From Prorocentrum cordatum (taxonomy: Eukaryota; Sar; Dinophyceae; Prorocentrales; Prorocentraceae), in the NCBI GenBank assembly GCA_963575745.1, contig CAUYUJ010014179.1:318161-382160 (forward strand): a DNA stretch of 64,000 bases, written 5' to 3'. The notes under the pieces are model-generated. The model was given only the letters and a program-made list of their open reading frames with translations. It ran no database searches and was not told where the DNA came from. How positions within the stretch are numbered: position 1 is the stretch's first letter; the number at the start of each line of letters is the position of its first letter. Position numbers and translations under genes: made by a program. Shown here piece by piece: positions 1 through 10,540 of the stretch.

Positions 1-59
1 CCACCCCCTTGTGCGCGCCGCCAAGCAATGTTGCATAGTCTAATCCACACTTCCGCCCC

Positions 60-215
60 GTCAGATATGGGATGACGTTCGCGCGGCGATGTTCCGACGG
101 GAGTCCGACGTAAATCCGACGCGCACCCGATGTGATTCCGACGTGAACCCGGCGTAGATCCGCCATGGATCCGAAGTGGATGCGACGTAAACGGAATCTC
201 GACTTCGTTGCCGCG
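60..215. repeat. Short degenerate TCCGACG tandem repeats
   Basis: The motif TCCGACG(T/C) with spacers of about 7 bases recurs about eight times. The open frame across it is a product of the repeat. No gene is supported here. Confidence 0.5.
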
Positions 216-311
216 TGAGGCCTCCAGGCTTCTCCTCACAACAGTTTGGACAGGGACTGGCCAAACGGCGCCCATCGAAGAACGAAAAGGTTCAAACACT
301 TAATAAGTTCT

Positions 312-354
312 CTGTGCTCGCGCCAGAGAGGGGGCCCAGCGCCGCTCCAAGAAG
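312..354 (+). repeat. T3 foldback element, right-arm fragment
   Basis: The sequence GGGGGCCCAGCGC followed by TCCAAGAAGTCCG matches the right arm of the T3 foldback elements at 42863-42974 and 43819-43930. No left arm is visible. Confidence 0.4.
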
Positions 355-409
355 TCCGTGCGGGCCACAGAGAAATCTTGTCTCTGCCGGCATTTGTTCC
401 TCTACACTC

Positions 410-1680
410 GAGCATTTGGTTAAGAACCCTTCTCTCGAAAAGCTGGGCCAGCGTTTCTTAGCCAACTTACCGGAAAGCTGGCTCAGTTTCTTGAGCGCGT
501 TCGCCCCTCCAGCGTTGGCACAATAATTTGGCCAGGTTTGTCTTAAGAAATCCGTAAGGGCTTCGCCCCCTGCCGCCGGCCCCCTCTCTCGGAGAATGGG
601 CCATGGAAGAGCTCAGTCATGAGGCCTTGGCGCTGTCGTGAAGCAGTATCGAAACTTCATGCGTAGCCGAGTCGCAATCAGCAAAACCAACTGATCACAA
701 GAGGGGTTACCACACCTGGCGATTGGTAAGACGTGTATGGTTTAAGGGCTTGGTTACCACACCTTGCGATTAAAGGGCCGAGGGAGTTCTCGCAGTTTGG
801 GTTACCACGCCTTGCGATGGATGTGCGTGATGGGTTCGAATTTCAGAAATGTGGCAAATCCCATGTGTTTTTGGACCCTGACCCCGCGGATCTGCGTGAG
901 GGGTGGCACCGAATTTCAGAAATGTGGCAAATCCCCGTGTTTTTGGACCCTGACCCCGCGGATCTGCGTGAGGGGTGGCACCGAATTTGAGAAATGTGGC
1001 AAATCCCATGTGTTTTTGGACCCTGACCCCGCGGATCTGCGTGAGGGGTGGCACCGAATTTCAGAAATGTGGCAAATCCCTTATGTTTTTGGACCCTGAC
1101 CCCGCGGATCTGCGTGAGGGGTGGCACCGAATTTCAGAAATGTGGCAAATCCCTTGTGTTTTTGGACCCTGACCCCGCGGATCTGCGTGAGGGGTGGCAC
1201 CGAATTTCAGAAATGTGGCAAATCCCATGTGTTTTTGGACCCTGACCCCGCGGATCTGCGCACCGAATTTGAGAAATGTGGCAAATCCCTTATGTTTTTG
1301 GACCCTGACCCCGCGGATCTGCGTGAGGGGTGGCACCGAATTTCAGAAATGTGTTAAATCCTTTGTGTTTTTGGACCCTGACCCCGCGGATCTGCGTGAG
1401 GGGTGGCACCGAATTTCAGAAATGTGTTAAATCCTTTGTGTTTTTGGACCCTGACCCGCGGATCTGCGTGAGGGGTGTCGATTTCGAGCCCCCCCAGCAA
1501 TTCAGACAACGCGCCCAGGGGACGCTGGAAAATCCTGTTTGGGCCTCCCCCCCCCTCGCGCGGTCAATCAACTAGTTACAGCAACCAGCAAGAAGCAGAT
1601 CTGTAACACTGGAAACTACAAGCTACAACTGGTACAGGAAACTGCGAATCACGCGCCTACAGCCTGGTGGCCCGAGTGAT
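410..1680 (+). repeat. Dispersed composite repeat carrying an internal 73-bp minisatellite (copy 1)
   Basis: The left flank (410-840), the 73-bp array (about 845-1480) and the right flank (1481-1680) travel together. The flanks recur around the related array at 25866-26712: both have GTAAGGGCTTCGCCCC on the left, and AGCAATTCAGA, CTCGCGCGGTC and CAACTGGTACAGGAAACTGC on the right. The outer left part (410-555) recurs alone at 32225-32375. This is one mobile or duplicated unit with a variable internal array, not a locus-specific satellite. Frames of 60-110 codons inside it shift by one base per monomer and are not genes. Confidence 0.8.
845..1480 (+). repeat. 73-bp tandem array, about nine monomers
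   Basis: GGACCCTGACCCCGCGGATC recurs at 72-73 base spacing near 873, 945, 1018, 1091, 1164, 1237, 1300, 1373 and 1446. One spacing is 63 because ten bases (TGAGGGGTGG) are deleted. Monomers differ by single substitutions (CATG, CCGT, TTATG and TTGTG variants before TTTTTGG), so expansion was stepwise. Confidence 0.9.
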
Positions 1681-1899
1681 GATTTTCTTGATCATATGTT
1701 CGGCTGTAGTTCGTGTCGCGTCGTCGCGGCGACGGCCCGAGCGCGGGCGTTCACGGCTGAACGCCACCAGCGGCCCCGAGGCGACCGATGTCGGACGATG
1801 TGCACCATCGGAGTGCCGCCGATCGTCCGAGGCCGAAGGATACCCGCGGCGCCAGGAGCCAACACCGGGGTCGGCACGGCACGAACTAAGGAGTAAGCG

Positions 1900-1952
1900 G
1901 TGGAGGAGGAGGAGGAGGAGGAGCTCAAAGAGGAGGAGGAGCTCAAGGCGGG
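1900..1952 (+). repeat. GAG microsatellite
   Basis: Two short GGAGGAGGA runs separated by GCTCAAAGA. No gene is supported across them. Confidence 0.7.
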
Positions 1953-2061
1953 GCCCGGCCGCGCCCGCGCGCGATGGCCGCCTCCTCCGCGACTGCTCGT
2001 CCCCCTGGCTCCTGCGCTGGCGCTGGGTGTATCACCTTCATCGGCATCCTTACACTTGTGA

Positions 2062-2547
2062 GGAGCGGTCAGCGGGCATGATTGGGAGTTCCGCCCCAGC
2101 CCGAATCACTTCCATTTCGAGCTCGGCGCCCGCGCGCCGCCTGTGCCGCAGCAGCCCGGGCAATCGCGGCCGTGCGCCGACCTCCAGGAACGCGCCATCC
2201 TCGATATAGAATGCTTCGAGGGGGCGGGGCGGCATTGGCTGGCCGTGACCGTGCGTCACCCGGCGGCAGAGCACGCCGTGGCTGGCGCCGCCCGCAGGCC
2301 AGGCGAGGCGGCGCGCGCTGCCGAGCGCGAGAAGCACGCGCGCTACCAGGGAGACCGCCTCACGCCTTTCGTCGTGGGGGCGCCGGGCCGCCTTGGGGGC
2401 GAGGCCCGCCAGTGGCTGGTGCGCCAGGTGCAGACGTGCCCTGACGACCAGCAGGGCGCTGAGCTCATCCGCGCCTACAAAGTGGTCAGCTGCGTCGTCC
2501 AGAGGCAGCTGGCCCTGCAGCGCCGCAGAGCCGCGGGACTTCGCTAA
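2062..2547 (+). CDS. C-terminal fragment of a non-LTR retrotransposon-type polyprotein (partial)
   Basis: The frame is open from a TGA at 2059-2061 to the TAA at 2545-2547, about 161 residues, with no convincing start codon. It probably continues from an upstream exon or is a 5'-truncated insertion. The protein looks real: ordered composition with GC-rich third positions, containing FHFELGARAPP, ADLQERAILDIECFEG, HWLAVTVRHP, a basic REKHARY segment, LTPFVV, and the helical ending AYKVVSCVVQRQLALQRR. This order (a strand-rich segment, then an Arg/Ala helix with KxARY, then LTPF) resembles the region after the reverse transcriptase domain in LINE-type polyproteins of dinoflagellates and invertebrates. 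That match is from memory of the family, not a search. No catalytic RT motif lies upstream, so this is at most a fragment. A shorter host-gene exon is the alternative. Confidence 0.45.
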   Translation, partial: GAVSGHDWEFRPSPNHFHFELGARAPPVPQQPGQSRPCADLQERAILDIECFEGAGRHWLAVTVRHPAAEHAVAGAARRPGEAARAAEREKHARYQGDRLTPFVVGAPGRLGGEARQWLVRQVQTCPDDQQGAELIRAYKVVSCVVQRQLALQRRRAAGLR

Positions 2548-3110
2548 ACGCGTGCGCAGTGCGCCGGCAGCGCGGCTTCAGCCATATGCCGTTGTTATCT
2601 GCTCTAGTTTCACCTCTGCTTCCCTTCCCCTCTCCTGCGCCGCGTCCGTCCTTCTCTCCTGCTCCCCTCCTCCCTCCTCCGTAGTCGTGATGGCTTCTGC
2701 GCGCCTCGCTTTCGCCAGCAGCAGCGCCCCGCAGCGCCCAGGAGAGGGCCCGCCTAGCAGCCTGGGCCGGCGCGCGGCCACCTGTCCCTCTCCCTCCTTC
2801 CCATCTCCTTCCCTCTCCTCCCTCGGTCCTTGCCTCCCTCGGTGGGGGCCCGCGCGCCTAACGGTGTGATTCGGTGGCGCAGGCCCCACGGCCGCGCGCC
2901 CGCCTCTTCCGCCTCCCGCTTCCTGCGGGCTTTTTCCTCCCTTCCTCTCCTCCCTGCTCTGCCGGGGCGAGACAGCGCCAGCCGACGCCTGACTGAGGCG
3001 TGCCTCTGGCCGGCTTCAACAGGAGGCTGGCTGGGGGCTGCTGGAGGACCTGGGGCCGCCTGGCTGCGGGTGGCCCCCGCGGAGCCGTCGGATCCGCCAT
3101 GGTCGCAGGG
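2548..3110. other. GC-rich stretch without a recognisable gene
   Basis: Pyrimidine-rich CTCCCTTCC patches alternate with GC-rich sequence. Long minus-strand frames here are Pro/Ser/Arg low complexity. There is no domain-like segment. Confidence 0.5.
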
Positions 3111-3112
3111 CG

Positions 3113-3435
3113 GCAGAGGAGGAGGAGGAGGAGGAAAGGGAGGAGGAGGAGGAGGAGGAGGACGAGGAGGAGGAGGAGGAGGAGGAGGAGGAGGAAGAGG
3201 AGGAAAAGGATGAGGAGGAGGACGAGGAGAGGGGGATGTGGAGGGCAAAAAGAGAGCGATGAGGAGGGCGAGGAGAAGGAGGCAGGTGGAGCAGGAGGAG
3301 GACGAGGAGGACGAGGAGAACGAGGAGGAGGAGGAGGAGGAGGAGGGGGACGCGGAGGAAGAGGAGGACGAGGAGGAAAAGGAGGACGAGGAGGAGGAGG
3401 ACGAGGACGAGGAGGAGGAGGGCGAGAAGGAAGGC
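3113..3435 (+). repeat. GAG/GAC-rich microsatellite
   Basis: Purine-only GAGGAGGAG/GACGAGGAG tract of about 320 bases. It reads as poly-Glu/Asp on plus and poly-Ser/Leu on minus, which produces several spurious open frames. Confidence 0.9.
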
Positions 3436-3437
3436 GA

Positions 3438-3625
3438 TAGGGGGCGCTGCTGCGAGCGACGCCCAGAGGCCATTTCGCGCACGGGGGCCCTCGGGCAGCT
3501 TGTGCACGAGCTCGGGGCGCTGTGCGCCGCCCTGCGTGCCGCCGAGCGCTGCGCGGCGGAGGGTGGCGCCGAGCGCAGGGTGCTCCAGGCCGCCGCGGGG
3601 CTGCTGGACGCTGCGGGGGGGCGCG
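3438..3625 (+). CDS. Candidate exon, Ala/Leu-rich helix after an acidic tract (unknown)
   Basis: In the plus frame that is acidic upstream, the sequence becomes protein-like: RPEAISRTGALGQLVHELG, then an Ala/Leu/Arg helical stretch with LCAALRAAERCAAEGG and RVLQAAAGLLDAAGG. Third positions are nearly all G or C. Downstream, at about 3640, it runs into a dispersed repeat (E2, copied inverted at 38215-38405), so any true exon ends before that. No start, stop or splice pair can be fixed. It could be a short exon with an acidic repeat domain or a chance frame in GC-rich DNA. Confidence 0.25.
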
Positions 3626-3639
3626 GCGTTTGGCGGCGG

Positions 3640-3830
3640 CGAGCGAGCGGGGGAACCTTCCGGGCTCGAGCTTCGAGGTTCAAGGTTTTCGGACGCTTTC
3701 GTCGGTTCTTGGCGCTTTTCCAGCCTCGGGATGCTTGCCAGCAGCTGCGCCTCGCCCAGGGCGTTCTGGGGATGCCCGGATCGTCCCGAACGGCCGCTGG
3801 AGACCCAGGCTCTAATCCAAAAACCTAATT
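3640..3830 (+). repeat. Dispersed repeat E2 (copy 1)
   Basis: Near-identical in reverse complement to 38215-38405. Shared landmarks are CGAGGTTC, CGTCGGTTC, TGGCGCTTTT, CAGCCTCGGGATGCTTGCCA and GGGATGCCCGGA. In both places a D2 repeat follows in the same relative order. Confidence 0.75.
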
Positions 3831-3865
3831 CGGCGGCGCGCCCAGGGGTGACGTGAGAGGGAGAC

Positions 3866-4030
3866 AGCCGTCTCAGAAGGCGGCGGGGCTTCGCAGAAGC
3901 CCTCGCGCCTTCTGGGAGGTCCTCTGTCTTCGGGGGAGGTTTGGCGGGCTTCTCAAGAAGCCGGGGGACTTCCGAGTCTTCTGAGCAGCATTGTGCCTTT
4001 TCATGTCGCCCCCTCGCTCGCCGCCGAGTC
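3866..4030 (+). repeat. Dispersed repeat D2, CTTCTCAGAAGGC type (copy 1)
   Basis: D2 is about 160 bases built from short self-complementary blocks (TCTCAGAAGGC, GGGGCTTC, AGAAGCCC) and ends near CCCCCTCGCTCGCCGCCGA. Other copies are at 18572-18765, 27040-27220 and 58955-59125 (same strand) and 37895-38012 (opposite strand). Confidence 0.75.
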
Positions 4031-4059
4031 TGTCCGCCGCGCCGGTCGGTCGGCCAGGT

Positions 4060-4365
4060 GTCCAGGGACTCAGCCGCTCCGCTCTGAGGCTGGAGCCGCC
4101 TGAGTGGCTCAGCGCTGGTTCTGGCCAGCAGGAGGGGGCGGGGGCTGGGGCGAGGTTTGAGGCGCTGGATTCGGGGAGGTTGTTTTCCCTTTGCCGGCGC
4201 CCGGGGGGCGCTTCCGGGCTCCGGGACCGTCAGAAACGGATCCAGGGTGCACCGGATGTACCCCCGGAGGGGTCCGGGAACCCATTTTGATCGGATTCGG
4301 CTTTACCTCTTGGCTGACCGATGTTGTGCATCCCGACCAATTCAGACCCCCTGGCAGGAGGAGAC
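4060..4365 (+). repeat. Dispersed repeat E4 (copy 1)
   Basis: Matches 31650-31905 in order: CTGGTTCTGGC, GGGACCG(TG)TCAGAAACGGATC, a CCCCGGAGGGGTC/CCCAGGAAGGGTC block, GATTTTGA(T/G)CGGATT, and CCAACCAATTCAGA-like sequence followed by CCCCCTGGC. Confidence 0.65.
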
Positions 4366-4454
4366 ACATGTTGTGAAACAACGCGGGCAATCAGGGTGAG
4401 CAAAGAGATGTCTGGGAGCAAGGGGATGGCATTGGAGGGCCTCTACGGGCCATC

Positions 4455-4620
4455 CGAAGAGGAGGAGGAGGAGGAGGAGGAGGAGGAGGAGGAGGAAGAG
4501 GACGACGACGACGATCACGACGACGTGGACGAGGAGCAAAAGGAAAAGGAAAAGGATGAGGGCAAGGACAAGGACGCGGAGGAGAAGGAGGAGGATAACA
4601 AGGACGAGGACGAGGACTGA
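4455..4620 (+). repeat. GAG/GAC microsatellite
   Basis: Purine-rich GAGGAGGAG then GACGACGAC, ending at TGA 4618-4620. The frame 4321-4620 ends in poly-acidic residues and its N-terminus lies in E4, so it is not called as a gene. Confidence 0.75.
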
Positions 4621-4625
4621 GCCCT

Positions 4626-5015
4626 CAAGATCGCCTCTTGGCGCCCTCTTGGGGCTCTTTCGGAGGATCTTGGGGTCCTCTTGCGGTTCTTTTGGGGTTT
4701 CTTGGGGCCCTCTTGGGGCTCGCTTGGGGCTCTCCAGGGGGGTCTTCGACACCCCCCTGGGGCCATCAAAATCGCCTCCTGGGGCCCTCGTGGAGCTCTC
4801 TTGGGCCATCCTGATGCCTCAAGAGCGCATCTGGGGGGTCCTGTGGGGGCTCCGAGAGCACTTGGAACCGTCTTGTGGTCCTCGTCGGGCCTCTTGGATG
4901 TAATGGTGGAAGCTAGATGTAACCGTCGTCGGCTTTCTTGAGCCATCTTGGAGGCCATCTTGGAGCGTCGGCTCTCTTGGAGCCGTCTTGGGCCACCTTG
5001 GGCGCTCTGTCCGAT
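4626..5015 (+). repeat. Degenerate CTCTTGGGG array (block A)
   Basis: Imperfect 14-15 base units of the form (C)CTCTTGGGGCCCTC with GTCTTGG variants. It is in the opposite sense to the block at 5395-6500. Confidence 0.7.
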
Positions 5016-5394
5016 CGCGGCCCCTCCGGGGGTGGATGAGGAGGTAAAACTCCCAGAAAGGAAGAGGTTGTTGGAAGAGGGAATAACGATTTCGTTATAC
5101 CACCTTAGCCAAAGGATTGACGGGACATTTTGGATATGATGGATTTTTTTTTGCCGCGGCAACCTCATCGCCAGAAGTTGCTGGGGGTCTTGCTCGTGTG
5201 CCACAAGTCACAGATCAATCATCCCACGCGGATGCCAAATTGTCGGAGATTGCCGGGGCCAGAAACTATACATCAAAAACCCAACTTATATCTAAATGGG
5301 GAGGGGGTTCCAGGGGCCCCGAAGTGCACTGACTTCGCCTCCAGCTGTTTTGGACCCGTCGGGCTTGCCAGAACGCGTCAAAGGAGGGGAAAGG
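5016..5394. other. Spacer between opposed CCAAGA arrays
   Basis: AT-richer sequence with no recognisable gene. The open frames here run in from the flanking arrays. Confidence 0.4.
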
Positions 5395-6500
5395 GGGGGC
5401 GACGAGAGGGCCAGAGAGACATCAAGAGGACGCCAAGACAGCCCAAGAACGTTCCAAGAGAGCCCAAGACCGCACAAGAGCGTTTCAAATTTGGTCCAAC
5501 ATGGCTTGAAGACAGCCCAAGAGGGCTTCAAGACGGCAAAGATGCCCTCAAAAGGACTCCCACGAGGCCCTCAAGAGGCGAGCAAAGTAGGTAGTCTTTG
5601 AAGGTGTTTCGAGTTCTCGCTGCTTCGTGTTTCCGACAGGCCCCAGACATCAGCTCAAGACGGCCCAAGAGGGACCCAAAGAGGGCGCCACGGCGGCGCA
5701 AGAGAGCCCCAAAACGGCCCAAGAGTGCCCCAAGACGGCCCGAGAGGCGCCCAAGATCGCCCAAGAGGGCCCCGAGACGACCCCAAGAGGGGTCCAAGAG
5801 AGGAAGCACGAACCGACAGTTCGAGCCTTCCGCCCCAAGAGGCCCCCAGCAAGCCCCAAGAGGCCCCAAGCAGAGCCCCAGAGGCCCCCTAGACGCCCCC
5901 TGGAGGCCCCACGAGTCCCCTATAGAGGCCCAAACAGAGGCCCCGAGAGCACCCCAAACGGGCCCTAAGAGGCTTCCAAAACTGCCTTCAAGAGGCCCCC
6001 GGAAGGCCTCCCACGAATTCCAAACGAACTTGAAAGAGGCCTCTAACCCACAACCCAGGCACGGTGGCGGGATGGGCCGAAAAAGCCACTAGATGGTCCA
6101 AGACGGCGTCCAGACGGCCCAAGAGGCACCCAAGATACCCACGTGGCTTCAAAGAGGTTTCCCAACACTTCGAAGAGGCCAAAACATGTATGTTCCACAG
6201 ATTTTAGAACGATGTTGGCGTTTCCGCTTGTTCCACTTCCCGACGCTGCAAGACGTCTTAAGAGGTTCCGAGGATCGCCCCAAGACTGCCTAATAGGCTT
6301 CAAAAGCGCTCCAAGACGGCCCAACAGGCTTCAAAAGCGCCGAAGAGACGTCCAAGACGGCCCGAGAGGGCCCCAACCCCCAACCGCGGCCCAGGACTGG
6401 GAACGTGGGAACCCGAGATCTTCGCCCCAGGAGCTTCAAGAGGTCCCGGAGAAGCCCCAAAGAAGTCCAAAGAGCCCCGAGAGAGGCCCCGAGGGCACTT
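5395..6500 (+). repeat. Degenerate CCCAAGAGG/CCCAAGACGG array (block B)
   Basis: About 1.1 kb of imperfect 14-15 base units, interrupted near 6170-6260 by a unique island containing TTCCGCTTG and CTTCCCGACGCTGCAAGACG. The reverse complement of that island is recognisable in block C near 11020-11090, so the two blocks are inverted copies of one longer repeat. Frames rich in RRPKRAPRRP/APKTA peptides are direct readings of the array. Confidence 0.75.
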
Positions 6501-6579
6501 GCGAAAAACGGGAATTCCAATGTCTTTTCAAGTTCGCCTGGCAGCTTCGCTACGCTTGCAAAAAAAGAAATATCATGTT

Positions 6580-6700
6580 TCCTCCTCCCCCTCTCTTCCT
6601 TCTCCTCCGGTTCCTCCTCCTCTGCGGCTTCCTCCACCCTTTCCAACTCCTCCTCGTCCTCCTTCTTCTCCCCCAGGGAAACCCTGCACCTCCCCTTCTC
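6580..6700 (+). repeat. Pyrimidine-rich CTCCTC tract
   Basis: TCCTCCTCCC-type low complexity. No gene is supported. Confidence 0.6.
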
Positions 6701-6914
6701 TTCTCTCTTTCTCACGCTACGTCCAGCCGCGGCGAATGAAAGGGCCCCCGTAGTGCATTTTTGGGCCTGTCCGAAGCCGTCGTGTGGACCGTAGGAAGTC
6801 TTGGAAGCCACTTGTGCCGTCGCCGTGGTGTTCTGGTGTATATATAGATCTGTCTATACATAAGTAGAGTAATTCCCCGAATAGCGCTCATACTTAGAGG
6901 TTCTTACTTGTGGT

Positions 6915-7135
6915 CTGAGCAACTGGGCCTGCCTGGCGGTTCGGCGCGCCTGTTGTCGCCGCCGTTGCCCGTCGCCGCCGCCTGTCGCCGCTGCTTCCGG
7001 GCCTGGCTGGCGGTCGCCGCGCGTGCTGTCGCCGTCGCCCGTCGCCGCTGCTTTTGGGCCTGGCTGGCGGTGGCCGCGCCTGCTCGCGCCGTCGCGGCCC
7101 GTCGCCGCCCGCCTTCTTGGACTGCACCGCACGGA
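6915..7135 (+). repeat. CGCCGTCGC-rich imperfect tandem repeat
   Basis: Repeats of GGCCTGGCTGGCGGT and GTCGCCGTCGCC at about 60-base spacing. A similar tract lies at 52690-52875. Both are followed by GATTGCACC-type motifs, so they may be parts of one longer dispersed unit. Confidence 0.5.
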
Positions 7136-7175
7136 TTGCACTGCGCAGATTGCATCGCATTGGCTGCTCTGCATA

Positions 7176-7348
7176 CAGTCAAAAACCCTAATAAGGACGC
7201 GCGACTTTGCTCAGGGTACCCTTGCGTCCTTGCTCTTCCTTGCTCTTGCGTCCTTGGGGTTTTCGTCGTCCGCCGCCCCAGGAATTCCAATTTCGGCTTC
7301 CAAGGGTCTTGCGTCCTTACCGCGCGTCCTTATTAGGGGTTTTGACTG
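7176..7348. mobile_element. T5: TA-flanked miniature element, 173 bp
   Basis: The left end CAGTCAAAAACCCTAATAAG and the reverse complement of the right end, CAGTCAAAACCCCTAATAAG, match over about 30 bases with one mismatch. Both ends are flanked by TA (7174-7175 and 7349-7350). The CAGT termini and TA duplication are typical of non-autonomous Tc1/mariner-type elements. No transposase frame is inside. A partly related sequence without clean ends lies near 32400-32530. Confidence 0.8.
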
Positions 7349-7477
7349 TATATCACACTGCGCAGATTGCGCCATGTTGATTGTACCAGGTACGCTGCAC
7401 CACTTAGATTGAACCACGTAGGGTGCACCACGCGTACAGCTCCACACCCCTTGCAGCAAAACAACGAGGCGAACTGT

Positions 7478-8030
7478 GCACGCGCGCGTCGTCGCGCGCG
7501 CATGCCGGAATCCTTCAGAAACCGTCGATTCTGGAAGGATTTCGGAACCGAGTGTCCAAAAAAACATATAACACCAAAAGGTCTCGCAACACGGATTCTC
7601 AAAAACAACATGCGCGGTCTTGCGAATATTTAATAAACCATCGTTTGTTCAATCTGTTCAGAAAAGACTACCCACCGGACTTCGCGCGCGCCTTTCGAAA
7701 TCGTTCGAACGCCCTTGCGCGATTGTCCGTCGCGAGAACCCTTTTCAGGAAAAGAGACGAAGTGCACGTGCGCGCGTCGTCGCGCGCGCATGCCGAAGTG
7801 CGTCAGAAACCTTCGGTTTCGGAACGATCTCAAAATGGAGTGTCAAAAGACAAACAGGGAGTCGCAACACGGAGGTTCAACAAAAGCGCGCGCGCGCGTT
7901 CTGGCAAATTCTTAAGAAAACCATATGCTTCTTCAACATGTCCATAACCTGCTACCAAGCGGGCCCCGCGCGCGCATGTCGGAATCGTTCGAACGCCCTT
8001 GCGCGCGTGCTGGGGTGGCACGATCCGTGC
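7478..8030 (+). repeat. Tandem duplication, about 290-bp unit, two copies
   Basis: 7478-7765 and 7766-8030 share, in order, GCGCGCGTCGTCGCGCGCGC, ATGCCG, TCAGAAACC, TCGCAACACGGA, and then CGTTCGAACGCCCTTGCGCG. A third start of the unit may follow near 8060. No coding frame is conserved between copies. Confidence 0.7.
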
Positions 8031-8514
8031 CACATGATATCATGCGAGCCACTCTCGCGCGTCTGCCGCGCGCGCATTTCGAACTTTTTTCCAAAACCTT
8101 TTTATCATCGACGCGAAGACGCCGTCATCGTCGTCGGCGTGATCAGCATCGGCGCCGTCACTGGCTGCCCCGCCGTCGCTCTCAGCATCGTCGCCAGTAT
8201 CGCTACTATCATATTCGCGTCTACCGTTGTCGGCGTTGCCATGGTACACGCCCGCCCAAGTCGCCGACTCGCACTGGAGTGCCCGTTCGGATGCGCCGAG
8301 CGGTCAGCGCCACCGCGTTCGCGTCGGTCGCTTCAAAGTAGCTGGCCACTGCGCGCGCGAGCATGCGCGGGCTAGCGCGGCCGCAGAGATGCACCAGCCA
8401 GCGCCGCGCATTCATCGCATTCGCCACCGCATGAGGTTTGCAAACCAAGCTGCGGGTGGGTGTGTGAGTGGGATGTCGCCCCGAGCAGGGAGTGGACACC
8501 TCACTGCGAACAGG

Positions 8515-8600
8515 AATTAATTGCACCAGATACGCTGCACCATTTCGATGGCGCCGCGTAGATTGCACCACGTGCGTTGCAGTGTGCAGTATGCTAAAAC
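8515..8600 (+). repeat. TAGATTGCACCACGT motif cluster
   Basis: Short GATTGCACCACGTAGATTGCACC-like repeats. The same motif clusters at 7120-7170, 7360-7430 and 52870-53230. Confidence 0.5.
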
Positions 8601-8956
8601 ACATTGCTTGGGTTCACGAAGGCTAGCGTTTTGTTGCAGATGGTGTGTCGCATTCCTGGCGCAACATACAGGGAGGTCTCTTGAGCATCAGGTCGGGGTG
8701 CTTCGAGCCCTGGAGTTTGGCGCACGAGTTCGGTGCATAGACGCTCCAGCACCCGTCGGGTTGGCCAGCTGGGGCGCCTAGGCACCGAGCTCCTTGGCCG
8801 ACCAGACGACGTGGTGTATACCATCGAGCCCTGACATGAACCGCGTAAACGTACACTTCTGGAGTTCCGCGCGGATGGCACTGGATATGCGCTGAGCCTC
8901 CGTGGCGGCGTCTTCTGCGCCGCCCTTGCCGCGCTCCGCGCACCAGGGGCCCAGAC

Positions 8957-9110
8957 ATGCGAAGCCTAGACGTTTGGCAACACGAGGTCCCCGGAGATCG
9001 CGACCTTTTCCCTGGGGCCCGTATTTTTTGCCCCAGGCCGCGTGTTGACGGCTCCGGGGCCCGACGAGGGCCTCTGGAGGCCGACGGCGACGACACAACC
9101 ATCCCGTCTT
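8957..9110 (-). repeat. Dispersed repeat D1 (minus copy)
   Basis: D1 is about 160 bases. In forward sense it runs: AAAATCACGACGGGAGG, TTTTTCGCCATTTTCGGCC, GGGGGCCCTCGCTGGGCCTC, GGACCGTCAAAAAACGACTC, AGGATGAAAA, then GGGTCGAGACCTCCGGGG, and a second AAAATCACGACGTCGG. This copy is inverted and diverged (GGCCCGACGAGGGCCTC is clear). Confidence 0.6.
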
Positions 9111-10540
9111 GTTGTTTGTCACGGCGCGAACATGTCTTGGGAGGCGGCGCCAGCGCAGATTCCAGAAAACCTCGCGGACCTCCGGCGGTTCATGCTTTAT
9201 GCAGTCTGCCCGTGCTCGAGGACTGGCACGGCTCGCTCTCCTGGGAAGGCCTGGCCGCCCTCCTGCGCCCCTGCGAGGACCGCCGGGCTCTGGGCGGCGC
9301 ACTGCTGTGTCACTTCGGGCGCGTTTTCGCACGCCACTCCGGGCCCCAGGGCCATCGATCGATCCAGCCCGAGAAATGCCGCGCAAGGGTGTTGTTGTCG
9401 CTCGGGCGCGTGCATTTTGGCTCGGCGAGGACTATCGAGCATCTCGGATCACCGTGCGAAGAAAAGGCGCACGGCGCCGAAGGGTACACGGGGAAGAAAC
9501 GTCCGAGCGATGGCGAGAGATAGGGTCCAGGGCTGCGGCCGTGGTCTGTCGCGATACTGCAATCCGAGAGGTGTGGCGTTCCGATTTGTTGAGTGCAGGG
9601 TCCCCAGAAGTCCTGGGCCTTTCCCCGAGGGCGGTGTCTCGTCCATGTGTGCACATGGTTTTTCGGCGGCGGGGGCCCCCAGATACCGAAAGCACGCGGG
9701 GCGTTCCGAAAAAAGGGGTCGCCTTCGAGGATCGAAGGAGGCGTCGTCTCTTCCTCGGCGGAAGGGCGGCGGAAGGTCCGCGGAAGTATAATGTGGCCGC
9801 CTCCGCCGGCCCGGCGGAAGGCCGGCGGAAGGAAAAATGCGCCCCCAAGAGATAAACATGTTAGGGGGGGTCAGGGTTTCCGAAATCGCCCGTGTAAAAT
9901 AACATGTTGTTGTTTCACCCATGGCATTTCGCTAGAATGTTCTAGTGCAGGTGAAAATGAGGAATACAGAATAGTCCCACAGGGGGCACCGGAGGCCAGA
10001 GGACGTTGAGTCCGCCAGCCGTTTCGCTTGAGGCATCCTTACAGGTTGCTCAAGTACCGTTCTGTCGCTTCAGTGCCAGCTACATTTTTGGTCTGGCCGG
10101 TCACGCCCCCTTGTAAGCATTCCATTGAGGTGGTGCGCATGGCCTTGCTCGCACCCTTGTCCCCTATGGCCGACCTCCAACTCCACGACACGCCTCTTCA
10201 CCTGTGCTGCAATTAGGGTGCTTTGCTGGGGTACTTCCACGACGCAGTCATGCCTGGATTAGGATGCAAATCCCAGGAGGTGAAATTGAGCAGCGGCGCT
10301 GTTCGAAAACCGGCAGATTGCATCATGGCTCTTCAATCGCCCTATCTCGTTCTTACGAAGATTTCCCAGGAGTTGCTCCATAACCTGGATTATCTACTCA
10401 GACCACCCCTTCAATTTCATGATGTGTTCATAATTTGGACCTCTGGAGATTAAGACCACTTCCCCAGGACCAGTTTTTCCTCCCGAGCCGTTTTCGACGG
10501 TCTCAGGTCCCAGAGAGGGACCCTATATGATTCTTAGGCT
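9111..10540. other. Gene-poor stretch
   Basis: Partial D1-like sequence (minus) at about 9590-9720 and 10450-10520. The rest is not recognised. 10000-10450 is less GC-rich and looks unique, with short frames only. No domain-like protein is seen. Confidence 0.4.

Noticed and set aside
2754-3683. 309-codon minus-strand frame
   Set aside because: Ser- and Pro-rich translation of the GAG/CCT tracts. No domain.
9413-9423. CATTTTGGCTC, identical to 11 bases of the dinoflagellate spliced leader
   Set aside because: Only half of the 22-nt leader matches. The bases on either side disagree (TG before, GGC after) and no donor or gene lies nearby. Chance cannot be excluded.
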